A stretch of DNA of 64,000 bases from Trichoplusia ni (lineage: Eukaryota; Arthropoda; Insecta; Lepidoptera; Noctuidae). The stretch spans positions 10,106,001-10,170,000 of the forward strand of contig NC_039478.1 of the NCBI RefSeq assembly GCF_003590095.1, in the 5' to 3' direction. Shown here piece by piece: positions 1 through 13,200 of this stretch. A program made the translations under genes and the position numbers. Within the stretch, counting starts at the first letter, position 1; the number at the start of each line of letters is the position of its first letter. The notes beneath the pieces are model-generated. The model was not told the DNA's origin. It saw only the letters and a list, made by a program, of their open reading frames with translations, and did no database searches.

Positions 1-1090
1 TTCGATCCGCTTAACTAGCAAATCAAAACTTCGATATCGAAGTTATTGATAGTCTATAAAATACCTATTAATATTTAAACTGAAAGAGAATCTAATAAAA
101 CTTTTAATTCAAGTGTTCGACATACTTTAAAAGTAATATTGTTTAATCATGGCAGGCATGTTTGGACAAAAAAAAACCGTTTAACTTCTAACCGACCTTA
201 GCGACCTTCGAATTGAGGGCACTGACATTATTACATTTGAATTTTGTGTTTACATCAACGCTAAATATATTTTTTTATCTTACCCACTTTCTCCCACTGC
301 TGGGCTAAAGCCTCCCCTAAATCCCTCCACGATTATGTCCTAGGTAACATGGAACCAGTCCACGCGGTTACATATTAATATCAAAAAAAATATTTTTAAC
401 TGAAATAATTTTTAAACCTTTATTCAGGACAAACTAGGTATTATTATGATACCTTTTCAAGACAAGTTAAAACTGTTAGTTTCAGGGGAGCAAGATGAAA
501 TATTGTTCTCGTGTATATTCTTCACAATAGCAATTTGTTAGTGTTCCTTTTATATTTTCTATTTCATAAAATAATATTTATTTGAAATTTAGCATTGTTT
601 TAGATACTTGATTTATTAGTAAGTCTGATATATGTATTTTGTTATGTCCATCCATTATAAATAAAAATGAAGGAGATTTTTCTTCTTTATCAAAAGCTCA
701 CTAAGAAGTTATATCGAGATTCGTGACGTTCCAAAATAATTATTAACAATTGTTTATTAGCTTGCAGAGTTTACTTAAAAATAAGCAATCTTTATTTATC
801 TTGTCTCGTTTTTTTACCGCGTTTCGTGTACATAAACAATAAAATAAATTAATAACTTCTACTATGTAGTCATCGCTTACTTACTAAATATTTATTTTAT
901 CTATTGGACATCCAAAACTTAAAATCAAACAGTCTCCGATGGACAGAATTTAAACCAAGAAACATTTAACTATTCCACCTTTAAATGGAAAGTAAAAAAT
1001 ACAATTTCAACAATTATCAGCAAATCTTCCTTAACACTAGCTACAGAAAAAACTCTATAGAACAAAAAAGAAGATCGCCGTAGTATTTAC
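1..1090 (-). other. Intron 5 (partial) of the SDR gene
   Basis: This lies downstream of the exon 5 donor and contains no further exon that I can recognise. Bases about 280-345 carry a short repeat with 'cccactgctgggctaaagcctcccc', the 3' tail style of a lepidopteran LINE. The rest is AT-rich with no visible feature. Confidence 0.6.
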
Positions 1091-1259
1091 CTTAGTAGCA
1101 GCATAAACAGTGAGCATCGGGCTCGGAATGATGGAGGAAGCTGATCCGATGTTGATGACCACTCCTTTGCCTCTCTTCACCATGGCTGGCATGATTAAGT
1201 TTGTCATGCGAGTCACTGACACCACGTTTGCCTTGATCAGGTTGGAGATTATGGTGTCC
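1091..1259 (-). CDS. Exon 5: catalytic Asn-Ser-Tyr-Lys
   Basis: This 169-nt exon has acceptor TTTGTTTCACCAG and donor GTAAAT. It encodes residues 149-204 and ends on a codon boundary. It holds Asn159 (IKANVVSVTRM), Ser187 (INIGSAS) and the YxxxK pair Tyr200/Lys204 (VYAATK), so the catalytic tetrad is complete. The donor shows that further exons exist to the left of base 1; none is visible in 1-1090. Confidence 0.93.
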
Positions 1260-4200
1260 CTGGTGAAACAAACGAGAAATGATTTAAGTGTTTTCGTGAG
1301 TCACATATTGAGCTAATTCATTTTGGTCAAGTCCTAAGTAAATAAGGCTGAATGATTGAAATGGGATTTGGTTGTTGCAGATAACAGATAGACTGATGGT
1401 ATTTGTCTTATTGATACATTTATTTTTACGTAGACCAGTGATTATCCCCACCCAGTGTCCCTGAAATGGACAGTCCGGTCCGGTAGCTATCATTTTCAGG
1501 GAAAGTCAACACAATGGGACTCAGTGGACTAACGTAGTCGCCGTGGATGGCTTAGGAAACAGTGACAGGATGATCTAAATACTTATCGCAAGGATTGGTT
1601 CCATGTGGCCCGGGATTGTTGACAGTGACTCGTTTGTAGTGACAACATTATGTGAGTAATATACTAATTATATGCTATGCTTATAACACACTCAGAATGA
1701 ACTTGCCAAAAATGCATACACAATTACGAAAAGTGATTTTGGAATTAATTTTGTCGCACATAATTATTTTTATGTCCTCTTGACATTTATTTATCATTCA
1801 CCTTTATTCAATGCAAAATCATTCGAAAGGCGTATGATCTTTGGAAATAAATAAATAAATTCAATTTCGCTGCAACCAAAATTGTAATTAAGAAGAACAA
1901 TTTTGAGTCTTATAGTATTAAACCATTTCATTAATATTTTGGAACCTATAAGCATTCAATTATTTTCCACCTCGTTTTTCAATTTTGGGAATAATTCCAA
2001 ATAAGGTGACATGCCGAGAATTTATTGGTCTAATATTTTGGTATCGAATTAGAAAATTATAATGCTTAGGTTTCGAGTGCATATTGCCTACTTCCTCAAT
2101 AAAGATACTATAGAAACAAAATACGGGCAGGCTTTAATGTAGTATGAGAACTTTGATAATTTTGTTCAATAAATACCACTTGGTGAGCCATACAAATCTT
2201 ATTTGCATGGATAAGAAATTTTCACGCATATTCCTTACATTGCAGACAGGTTATAATCGAGGTCACCACGTCAAACCAACTATGCGTAACGTGTCGCGGG
2301 ATTTATCAAAGCCTAGGACAAGCGTTTAAGTGATCTGCGAATGCTTGTCCTGTATCTGGGTGTCTTTGTGCATGTGATTTGAATGTTTGTGAAAACCTCC
2401 ACGGATCTTGTGCGAAGCGTAGGTACATGATGCACTAAAGTGATTATCAGTAAGAGAGCTATAAATCCTGGGAAAGTTTTGTGTTTTCACCATTGTTTAT
2501 GTCATTACAATAATTGTTTTGGAATAACATTAAAAACAAAGCATGCAGCTGCAGTGGCCACACAAAAAACAATTCACAGGTTGTTTTTCGTTTAGCAGGC
2601 TGCAAAAGGTGTCCCGCTTTTACTTCGGTGCGTGATGAACTGAAATGCATTGCTACTCATAGGGCAAAACGTAAGAGACGACGACGGTTCAGTTCTAATC
2701 AGTAAGAGTGTGGCACTACTCACGTCCTTTTCCGAGGATCCCACTTCAGAGTCCACAAGGACCTTCTAAAAATCAACTTTCTGCATCTACTAAACTTTGT
2801 CCAATCGCCACTACACAACACCTATGATTTCCAAAGATGACAAGACGTGTCGGCACTTAAAAGTGACTATATTTGCGTAACGCGTATACCGCATGTATAA
2901 AAATACGTGTCCGATTAGGGTACGTAGTGTATCGTAAAATATTAAACAAAAACAAGAATTTTCAAAGATCCTTTTCATTATTTCAAATCCTCATAATATC
3001 GAATGGGGTACAATAGTTTGTGATCCGAATCAGCCTGTATAAGCCCTTATTGATACACGAATATTAATAGCAGCCAATGTCAAATAATTGCGTATAGGTC
3101 AAGAAGAACACTTAAGGGCATGAAGAAAGGTCGACGTTAATGCTCAATGTAATTTAAAAAATGTTTTCTTAATTGCTTTTGCATGTTGAGTTTTTGGAAC
3201 TGTGATGGCTACTTTATTTAATAATGTTGAGACGTAAACTTGTACTCATTGAACATCGATGTTTAAAGCAGAATCTCTGATAGGAATTAGCGACTTATAA
3301 TTATTGAATTAAGATGAAGCAACGGCTTGAAATAACTCATATCGGTTCTGATCGCGGCAAAGGATATTAAAATATCCAAATCGGCTTACCCATTAAGAAA
3401 CTACAGACAGACACACATGTTTTAAAGTGTATTTTTTTAAACATCGCATTATCTTGAAATTTTTCGGACCAATTTTGTAAAAACAAGTGTAAGAACCATC
3501 AAAGAAACCCTAATTTCAAATTAAAAGAAAACAACGGACAAATCGGTTCACACGTTTCAGTGCTACGATCTAACAGATAAACACACATCGCAGTCAAACT
3601 TTGTGAAGATATTAATAATAGTAGATACCTAACAACACGAAACTCCAAATAATCGAAATTCCCACAAAGGTAACCACCAAGAATAATAACGTTCTAAAGC
3701 CTTCGAAACTCGACAAACGTTTTCAATAGCACAGGATTCGTTCAACTAATATTGTGGAAACCGAACACACGATGTTGAATGCAGACGAGAGAAGTCTTGA
3801 CGGCAGGTGCGAATATAAGTGCAGAATTGAAATATCCCAAGCCATCGATATAGGATTATTTGCGATATGACGGTGAATTTGATATGAAGATTAGAATCGA
3901 TTTAAATAAAACGCTGGATGCGGTATTGGATTTGATGATATATGGATTCGAATGGCGTAGCGATTTTGATGATCGGAAGTTTGCGATTTGGCACTCTTGG
4001 ATGCTTTTTATTATTAAATGATGTAACGGTTTACTCACGCGTATTTATCAGGGTAGCCCGACTAGTTTCGGACCCAACCGGAGTCCTTAATCATGAGCAG
4101 ACGCGGCGAGATCGCGAGTCGAACTGCGGGATCGCGGGTTTTTATTATGTTTTGTGTATATGTTGATTTATTAATTATTACAATTTTCAGGCGGGTAGAT

Positions 4201-7200
4201 TTCGACTAAATTTTGGAAATTGAAAAAATGACCTCCGTTTTAGTAGACAAGGCCACTAATCACTAGACCACGCCAGTCATTATAGATATTAAAAGTAAAA
4301 AAATAACTGTATTACATAGCTATTGTATGCATATTCTACATACAGATAGAATTGGCTATTAGTGATTTAATTTTGTCATGGTCTTCGTACAAAATGTATC
4401 ACAATTCAGTTCTCTTATTGCTAAGCTATTAAAATGGACACAAAATTAAATATTCCGGCAAAAAAGTCTGATTCACCCCGGAATTTAGGAAAATCATATA
4501 TATTTTTCTCTCTTTTCTTTGCATCTACCAGGTACATCTTAAAAGCTTATTAAAATCCCATGAGCGCAATAAGACTTCAGCCCTTATGCCCTGCAACCTT
4601 TGAACTAAATCGAACGTATTATAAATATGATTGTACCTAGACCAATGAATTCATGCAGGATCTATCATGATTTGTGTATTTAATTTTAGTTCCAAACACT
4701 ATCGGTAAACTAAACAGAAATGTCATTATGCAAAATCGAAACATCTATCTCCATATCTCCATGTTTATAATGAGTTCAGTTGTTTGGTTGATCGAGTGAA
4801 ATTAAATGCATTTGCAGGTAATTTTATACTGGAGCCAGCTCGTGAATAAACTATAACTGCAGAAGGATCGATCACGGGATAGGGTACGCTTGATACGGTC
4901 CGTTCGTAGATGGGTAACCATATATGTGATAACGAATTACTCCGTGATTTGGGCCGCACGTAAAATTGTTGCTCCCGACTCTTCAGGATATATTATATAT
5001 GTGGGAGCGTCAGGAACATTTTCCGAACAGTCTAGGTTGGCCTCCATCTTGGGCGTATGAGCGACGGGATGTTCGAAATAAAAGCGTCAATGTTATCTTG
5101 TAGATTGTATAATGTGAACTTATAACATTATGGAGTAGAATACAATAGGACGGTTGAGATGGAATATTATTTGGAGCCAATAGGTTAGTACGTGCTCGCT
5201 ATTTTTATGACAACTGTCTTGACAAGCAAAACGAACGTCGTCGCACCTAGCGCCACCTACTACTCTATTCGGGGTAACCCGCTCCCTTTTATAATTTACC
5301 ACTTACTCATTATAATAATAATTATGGACTATCTTAATACACATTTCCACAATCAATTAAAATCGTCTAAATAAACAAAGTATTCTCAATTAATCCGCGC
5401 GCCGTCACGGCCGTCCTGCGTCGTCACACGTCCTCGTGTGTCTCATGTGCATCGTTGTTGTCTGCAAACATTAGATAAAATGATACACTACACTCTCGTC
5501 TTGGCCTTCCTGACCAATTGGGTGACTGCTGATCACTTATCATTTCTCATAAGACACATTTTCCACAAATCTATCTTAAAAATTATAAAATCCATCTCCG
5601 AACTATACTCCAACTACAGCTATAGCTATAGATTAGCAAATATTAAACACACCGGCTCACCAATGCCACATAGGCCCTTGAATGCCAACCAGGTTCGCCA
5701 CCCAGGCTAGTTTGTGCCACACAGGATAGTTGTCGCCACACAGGCTAATCGTCGCCACACATGCTAATCGTTGCCACACAGGCTGGCCACACAGGCTGGC
5801 CACACAGGCTGGCCACACAGGCTACTTGCCACACAGGCTTGCCACACAGGCTACTTGCCACACAGGCTCGCCACACAGGCTACTTGCCACACAGGCTTGC
5901 CACACAGGCTATTTGCCACACAGGCTATTTGCCACACAGGCTATTTGCCACACAGGCCATTTGCCACACAGGCTATTTGCCACACAGGCCAACACACAGT
6001 CCAATCGGTGCCACACAGTCCAACTGATAAATTGAATCAACTGCTAAGTAGTGATCTCCTCTAACCACACAAGTAGGACTCACTTACCCGCGCCGTCATC
6101 GGCACATTCTACTCATGAAGTATCCCAGGGACAAATTATCAAAAGTACAAGAAACCAAGAACAAAAATTCACTCAGTTAAGTTCCAAATTCAGGCTCCAC
6201 ACTTACGTGGATTGGGTCTTATTTGACCAACGGAAACCTCGTAGCTCAAAATTCAACATTTGTTTTCAGCCAAGAATATTTCTTTATGTTTACTTATGAA
6301 AAATATGAAATCCTAATTTTTAGGACAAAGTCATTTAAGTCCGCACGGCCACGGCCGCGTTGACTCAACCCAAAATATCGCTACGTATTGCACAGCATTG
6401 TATTACGTTAGCCTGGAAACTTGTCAGCTAAAGTCTGCTTTATTAAAGATCATTATGCATCAAAGAACAACACAGCAGTACTCACCACTCGGTCATTCGT
6501 TATCATGATTATAATAGTTGACTTTATCTTAACATCTGTATCTTCTTTACCAGAAACCTTTCATTAAGTCAGAGCTACCAAGTAACTCTACAATCTTACA
6601 GTTGCCACCAGCAACTCACTACTGGAACTAATCACGAATCTCAAAGCAGGAATCTGAGTCATACAAAGTCCGCACGCATTCCATGTGAATACTGAGTCCA
6701 CCCGACTCCATGGCCTCTCCAAGACCCAATCTCAGCCAGAGTCACCATAGTCTCTTCAGTCGCCACCTCTGCCATAGTTAACACGGTCTCTGCTTCGATC
6801 CCGACCATTGACCTAAAATTCTATACTATCACCATTCTCGACCTCGTTCTTTATTTGGAACGGTACTTAGTTTTCGGACTAAAGATATAGGCACTTTGGA
6901 TAAAATCTTTACTAGTGGTAACAACAGTGTTAACAGCCTTATACTCAGAACGCATAACTGCCAATGACATGTGCAATAACACCTATTATCATTCAAACAA
7001 TAAGAAACTTATTATAACATATCAGTGCTTAACTTTGATTAGCCCTGGGAAATGTTCATCATCACACTTATAACTTTAATCCAATCATAAGCATCAAACC
7101 AAAATGACCTCCCTCCGGGCATGATCATGCAACCTCCTTAGGTAACGATCACAACGGGTAACCTCTATCCAGTCACTACCACACGTAACTTCCATCCGGT

Positions 7201-10200
7201 TACAAACACAACACCCACTACTAGAGAACCTCACTTTCTCAAACCTTGATCAAAATAACATTAAACTTGGTTCTTTCAATTTGACACTTTATTTGTCCTA
7301 TACATAGCCCCTTTTATAAATCAATAACTTTAAAATCTTAAATAACCAACTTCTTAACGAAACTGCCATCAACTCATACTGATAAATATGCCGCTCCTTA
7401 TCAAAAATAAATTGTAATCGACCCACCGTTGTGTTAGTGATCCTAAGGAAAGCTTGACCATAAGCACCCAGTTCAAATTAACTCGATACTCGCTGGAGCT
7501 CACACAGCGCAACACGATCAGATCACTCTCCGCACTTCGCACCAGTTTCCCTCGATGACTTTAAGGTACAGACATAGCGGTCGACATAGGTCGCTCCTCC
7601 TCCGCAAATAACTGTCTCTTTGAATCGACATTATAAGACGACAAGCTGTAATAAGAGCAATAATTAGTTGTCAATATTGGCACCATACAAAAATCAAACT
7701 CAAGACATTTTGCTTAAACTTCCGATACCTCGCCTAATGGCTACAATCGTTATACTTACTCACTTCTTTTTTTCAAACACAAGACATACAACTGACTTGA
7801 CCACATACAATTGACTCGAAGTGATGATGCTACATTCCATTTAGCAAAGACAAATTCACTTACGTGCGTTGCTTTTCTTTATTAACTTAGTACAATAACC
7901 ATCAAACCTTTAAACGTCTTGCCGAATTTCAATTTAGTACGCATTGTAAGACAGCAACGTAGTATATAGTTGGCCAATTTTCATTTTCAAATCTAGATTT
8001 CAAACCAAATCAATCCGCTTTCTTCCAAATGCTTGATCTGTCAACCTGCTTTTTCTCGTACAAACTGCTTTATCGTCGACTAGCTGTTGCCCGCGACTTT
8101 GTCTGCGTGATTTTCAAGATGTGAACAACTATGAAGTATAATAATAACGATCATCGCAAAAATGTAATGCAATATTGAAAATGAAACACTTCTTTTTACA
8201 TTTTAAGCTTGCTTTTTTTTCTAAATTGTAATGGATCTTGAGCGGCCCAAAGACTATCAAATGTTTAAATCAAACACATTTCATCATTTACGATACTATC
8301 CTGGTGTCAAATATTTCACAGCTGTTTTAATGACTTTTTCTTATTTAATCCCAAAAAGAGGGGCTTATAATTTTGACATATCTGCCTGCCTGCCTGTCTG
8401 TGACATCATAGCTTCCGAACGAATTGTACAATTTTAATTTAAACGTAAATTATGTGCGAGTGTTCGTTAAGACATGTTTGACAAATCGAGCCGTTTAAAA
8501 ATGGGGGGGGGGATGCAAGTATGAAAAAATAACAGAAGGTATAACTCAGTCTTAGCACTTCTGCTAAAAATGTTTTACTTTCGAGGGTTTCCATTTTCTA
8601 ATTGGGTGGGTTATGATTTTCGAGCACGTCTGTTCTTTGGCCGGCCTACACCTGAAATTGTTAGACGGATTATGATAGTGATTATGAGGTATCATAAAAT
8701 TATTATTGTACTGTAACCAAAGAGGTAAACCAGAACCATATTACTGAGGCCCCGGTGTCCGTTCGTCTGTCTGTCACCTGGCTGTTTATCAGGAACAGTG
8801 ATAGCCAGACAGTTGTTATTTTCACACACGATGTTTTCTGACGATATAAATAAGATGTCAAATTATTTTTGTGGACGGAGCTGGCGAAGTGAGAGTCGGG
8901 CTCGGTAACTGTGGATGTTACATAGTGTCATAAGATATAAGATTTTGCAAAATTGCGCCCAGATAAACGCTTTCCTGAAACACGTTATGTTTGATTGTCC
9001 TCTTAATATTAAAACTGATCTTCCTCACAAACATTTGGAATATTTCCAAAATAAAAAAGTTGGTAAACGTGTTATCTTGGCCCCCTGGTTTTTTGATCAT
9101 AATTTGCCTTTAAATTGCTGATAAATAAATAGCGTGAAAAAAAATATATCAGACACCCCTTTTTTTAAATTGACGATGACAAAAATCTAAAGTATAGGAT
9201 ATGTCCAATTTGTGATGTTACGACAAAGCAAAATATGAACATAAAAGTGTCTTCATGCGCATGAGTTCTATTTACTGTACCAATTTACAAAGAAAAAATA
9301 CGTATTTTATTCGTTAACCTACCTGACGATCATTGAAGTAAAATACCGTCATCCCTACTGCATAAATGGAACTTAAATAAAGACTACATGAGGTTGGTTA
9401 TGAGGTTACGCTGTCGATTCCGACAGCCACAATGAATTTTCCAGACATTGTGTGACGGATGTAAGTGCTGATAGCTACACGCTATTATCAGCCTTATTGG
9501 AGAAATTTACAAAAATATGTTTCTAATCCTCGTCGGCTTAGCTTTGGGATCTCAGAAACTCATTCAGTCTCGTTCCTTCCCCTGTTTTTACCAGGCTACG
9601 AAAGAAGAAAATTTTAAATAAGTAGAGATTACAATAAATTGTTAAAGGAATCTTTGGAAGCGCCACGTGTGCGGTCTCTGTAATGGCGGATGTAGACCAA
9701 TCAAATTGTTAAAATATTGAAAAATCCCAGTTATCAGTAGACATTGTTCTATCAATAGATACATAATGTCAAAAACCGTCTAGCGTACGCTCTTATTCAT
9801 TGATAGCTTGGGTCTTATAGATCTTTCACATTGCATACCTATTATGAAGTTTTTATGCAAGTTTTCTGGGCTTTTCTATCCGAAATACTTTTGGCCTATG
9901 TAATGTTGCAAATTTAAGAAAACATTATTTCATTGTTTGAAAAGCTTTTTTTTTGTTTGAAAGTTTATATTTTTGTTAGATGATTGGACAGATGAACCAA
10001 GGTAATATAATTAACTGTGTCGTTCAGTAATTTATTGTTATGCATAATTATAGATGAGATCAATGTGAACTACATGCAACTTTGGGTTGAGTGTCACTAA
10101 GAATTCCTTTATCTTGAAGTAGCATCGCCAACATTACCGAGCTAAAAACATAGGTATATACACCTATCGTAAATAAACACAAAATCATATTACGGCATTC

Positions 10201-13200
10201 CACATTTAAACTTGAGTAATTTTAGTAAACCAATAAAAATAAAAATAATTTAAGTTCCTTTATTTCAAGAATGTACCGATTACGAAGTAATATTTGTATC
10301 AAAAGAATAATAATGAAAGTATTAATAGTTTATGTTTCTTTTATTTTAATTACTGTCGCGCTAGGTCTACATTAGACTTGAAAGAGAATAAAATGACTGA
10401 TTTTGTGAAAATGATTTACTTTCGAAAAAATATATTATTGCTCTGCCAAAAGTCTTAAGATAAATAGCGTGATGTTTTTGGAGTAAATTGATGACCGTGC
10501 TGCCTACTACTTAATGGGATGAAAATACACCTCATAATTGTATTACACGATGTTACGGGTGAGTCCAAAAATTTAAAACTTTACTGCTCATGCCCCCTGC
10601 ATAGTAGCGTTATGGTTTTTGTATATTTGTTGTATCATGTGTACAGTAAGGTTCATGCAAAATTTTAACGAAATATATTCAGTAGTTTATGAGATAATTT
10701 GATATTTGTGTATAGATATAAAAGGCTCCTGCTCACCCCCTGTATCGAAAAGCGAGATAATGAGTAAAAAGTATGTTGACCGGACCTCTTGTTGATATTC
10801 TCTGAAAATGTGAATCAAATCTATCCAGTACTTTCCGAGATCTTTCCGGACATACATACAGACAAACAGACAAACAGACAAACAGACAAAAATTCTAAAA
10901 ATCATATTTTCGGCATCGGAATCGTTCCTAGACCACCCTCCAATTATTCTTTTTTAAAAATATTCAATGTACAGTTTTCACTTTTCTACAATTTTATTAT
11001 ATGTATAGATACCGATTTCAGAACAACCTCACTTCTGTCTTCTAGAAGCTTATACAGGAACTTGATTGTTTTCTTTATACGGTTGCGGCACTCATTCGAT
11101 ACGTAATCCTGCTTGCCACAACTATAGGCCTTTGGAACGTCTTCTACTCGTGACTTCATTGCCACTATCGGCGAAATGGTATACTCATACATAGTAGGCT
11201 TTGTTTTCTAAAAGTAAGCGCGACGAGTTCTTGTTGCAGTCTACTGCGACTTTTAATATCTGTGGTAAATGCAATTCTGTACAATCGTGGTTCTATCATC
11301 GCTGCGTGCGCCAATGTAAAAGCAATAGCAGTCTTCTCCACTGACAAGAACTTCATCCGTGCGGTTCAGGTGCTCATAACTCATATCAATCATCGACTTC
11401 TATGGACTAATCGCCATAAATTTGCAGCTGGGGTTTTTCAATTGATCAAATGTTGCCAAAACACGTCTTCAATTCAGGCATGCTATTCCAGGAAACGGTC
11501 TATATTATCTTCACCAAATGTATTTCGTAGTTGCATTGCAAAAAGATATTTCCAACAATCGCAATAATTTTCTGAGGACATAATATATTTTCATGCTGAC
11601 CTGTATTTATCTTTTACGATGCGTCGCTGGTAATCCCACTTCTGATGTGGGAGCGTCAGGAACATTTTCCGAACAGTCTAGGTTGGCCTCCATCTTGGGC
11701 GTATGAGCGACGGGATGTTCGAAATAAAAGCGTCAATGTTATCTTGTAGATTGTATAATGTGAACTTATAACATTATGGAGTAGAATACAATAGGACGGT
11801 TGAGATGGAATATTATTTGGAGCCAATAGGTTAGTACGTGCTCGCTATTTTTATGACAACTGTCTTGACAAGCAAAACGAACGTCGTCGCACCTAGCGCC
11901 ACCTACTACTCTATTCGGGGTAACCCGCTCCCTTTTATAATTTACCACTTACTCATTATAATAATAATTATGGACTATCTTAATACACATTTCCACAATC
12001 AATTAAAATCGTCTAAATAAACAAAGTATTCTCAATTAATCCGCGCGCCGTCATATATATTATTATTTTTACATATCTTGACAGTCGTTTTGGGTTGTCA
12101 GAAGCTAGAAAGTCTGTCAACCAGTCTAATTAAGGGATGTCGTGTTGCCCAAGTAATTGGGTTGAGGAGGTCAGATAGGCAGTCGCTCCTTGTAAAACAC
12201 TGGTACTTAGCGGAATCCGGTTAGACTAGAAGCCGACCCTTACACAGTTGAGAAAAGGCTAGGCCAATGATGACTGGATTGTGAGAACCGGCTATTATTT
12301 ATACAACAAGAAATTCTGATAACCAGTCTGACTAAGGGGTATCGCGATGCCCAGGTTACTAGGTTGAGTTTACGAGGTAAATTTACGTATGTAACATTGT
12401 TTATTACCGCCTGAAGTATAAACTTGGTTTTACCACGTTTTACTTTCATACCCAGTTTTCCCTATACTGTATGCTTCATGACTTTTATAAGTTTATTTCA
12501 TGTGCATTGCTACTGAATTTATCGTTTTACGTCATCGCCACCGGTCTATAAAACCTCCATTTTGTTTCAAACAGTCAAAAATGTTAAATACTCTTAAAGC
12601 TCGCATTTTCGCGACACAATTCAGAATCACAGCTGGCATTTGGGGCTTTTAAGTTGTCAAATGGAATAAAACGGATGCCAGCGTCCGTCGTATTGGATTT
12701 GGTGTCACAAATTTTATGACGTCACTCGTCGGGTATTGAAACACTATTCATATTTAATTGTGTTTATAGAGTTTGATATAATTTGCAAATGAAATAAGAA
12801 ATTGATTTATTTGCGAATTATGTCATAATTAAAGTAGTATAGTGACACTTACTTGATGTTTTTTTTACTAAAAGATTGTGATAACGAAATTTTTTTGAAA
12901 CGTTTTCGTCTGTATGGCCCTCCAGACCTTATTTTTATGGCCACATACATGCCGCTAACACATAGTAGTATAGTTAAAAGATTTTCTATGTTAGGAAATT
13001 CAACACCTTATTTCGATTTAAGAATTTTCTCAATCCTTACTCATATTCGACTTTTCTGAAAGCTTAGCTGTGTCTTAGTCGCAAATAAAGTCAGTTCATA
13101 TAATTATCTTAAGTTTCAAAAATAACTGGACGACTTGAAAAAAAAAATGTTTCGATTTTAGATTCTAAACAAATTAAACAGTGTAGGTACTTAAATTCTT

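Larger units (their letters stand above)
5000..12053. mobile_element. LTR retroelement, probably non-autonomous (7.05 kb)
   Basis: Two direct repeats of 408 bp (5000-5407 and 11646-12053) begin TG and end CA and look identical base for base. TATA flanks both outer ends (4996-4999 and 12054-12057), fitting a 4-bp target duplication, although the site is an AT run so the exact length is ambiguous. The 6.2-kb internal part contains no open frame of retrotransposon size. It holds a minisatellite, pieces of other repeats, and a decayed zinc-knuckle fragment on the minus strand. AATAAA and a TATA-like box in the LTR favour plus orientation, while the knuckle favours minus. No clear primer site follows either LTR. 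It is likely a large non-autonomous element copied by another's enzymes; superfamily unknown. Confidence 0.8.

Noticed and set aside
1284..1493. Small minus-strand gene upstream of exon 5
   Set aside because: The frame runs across the intron 4 acceptor region and has no motif. It is chance.
5664..6022. CRISPR-like array of direct repeats
   Set aside because: Spacers are only 1-7 bases and nearly constant, the core is 12 bases, and the genome is eukaryotic. It is a minisatellite.
5730..6064. Three overlapping 88-101-codon proteins
   Set aside because: They are the three frames of the same tandem repeat and have no composition or context of a real protein.
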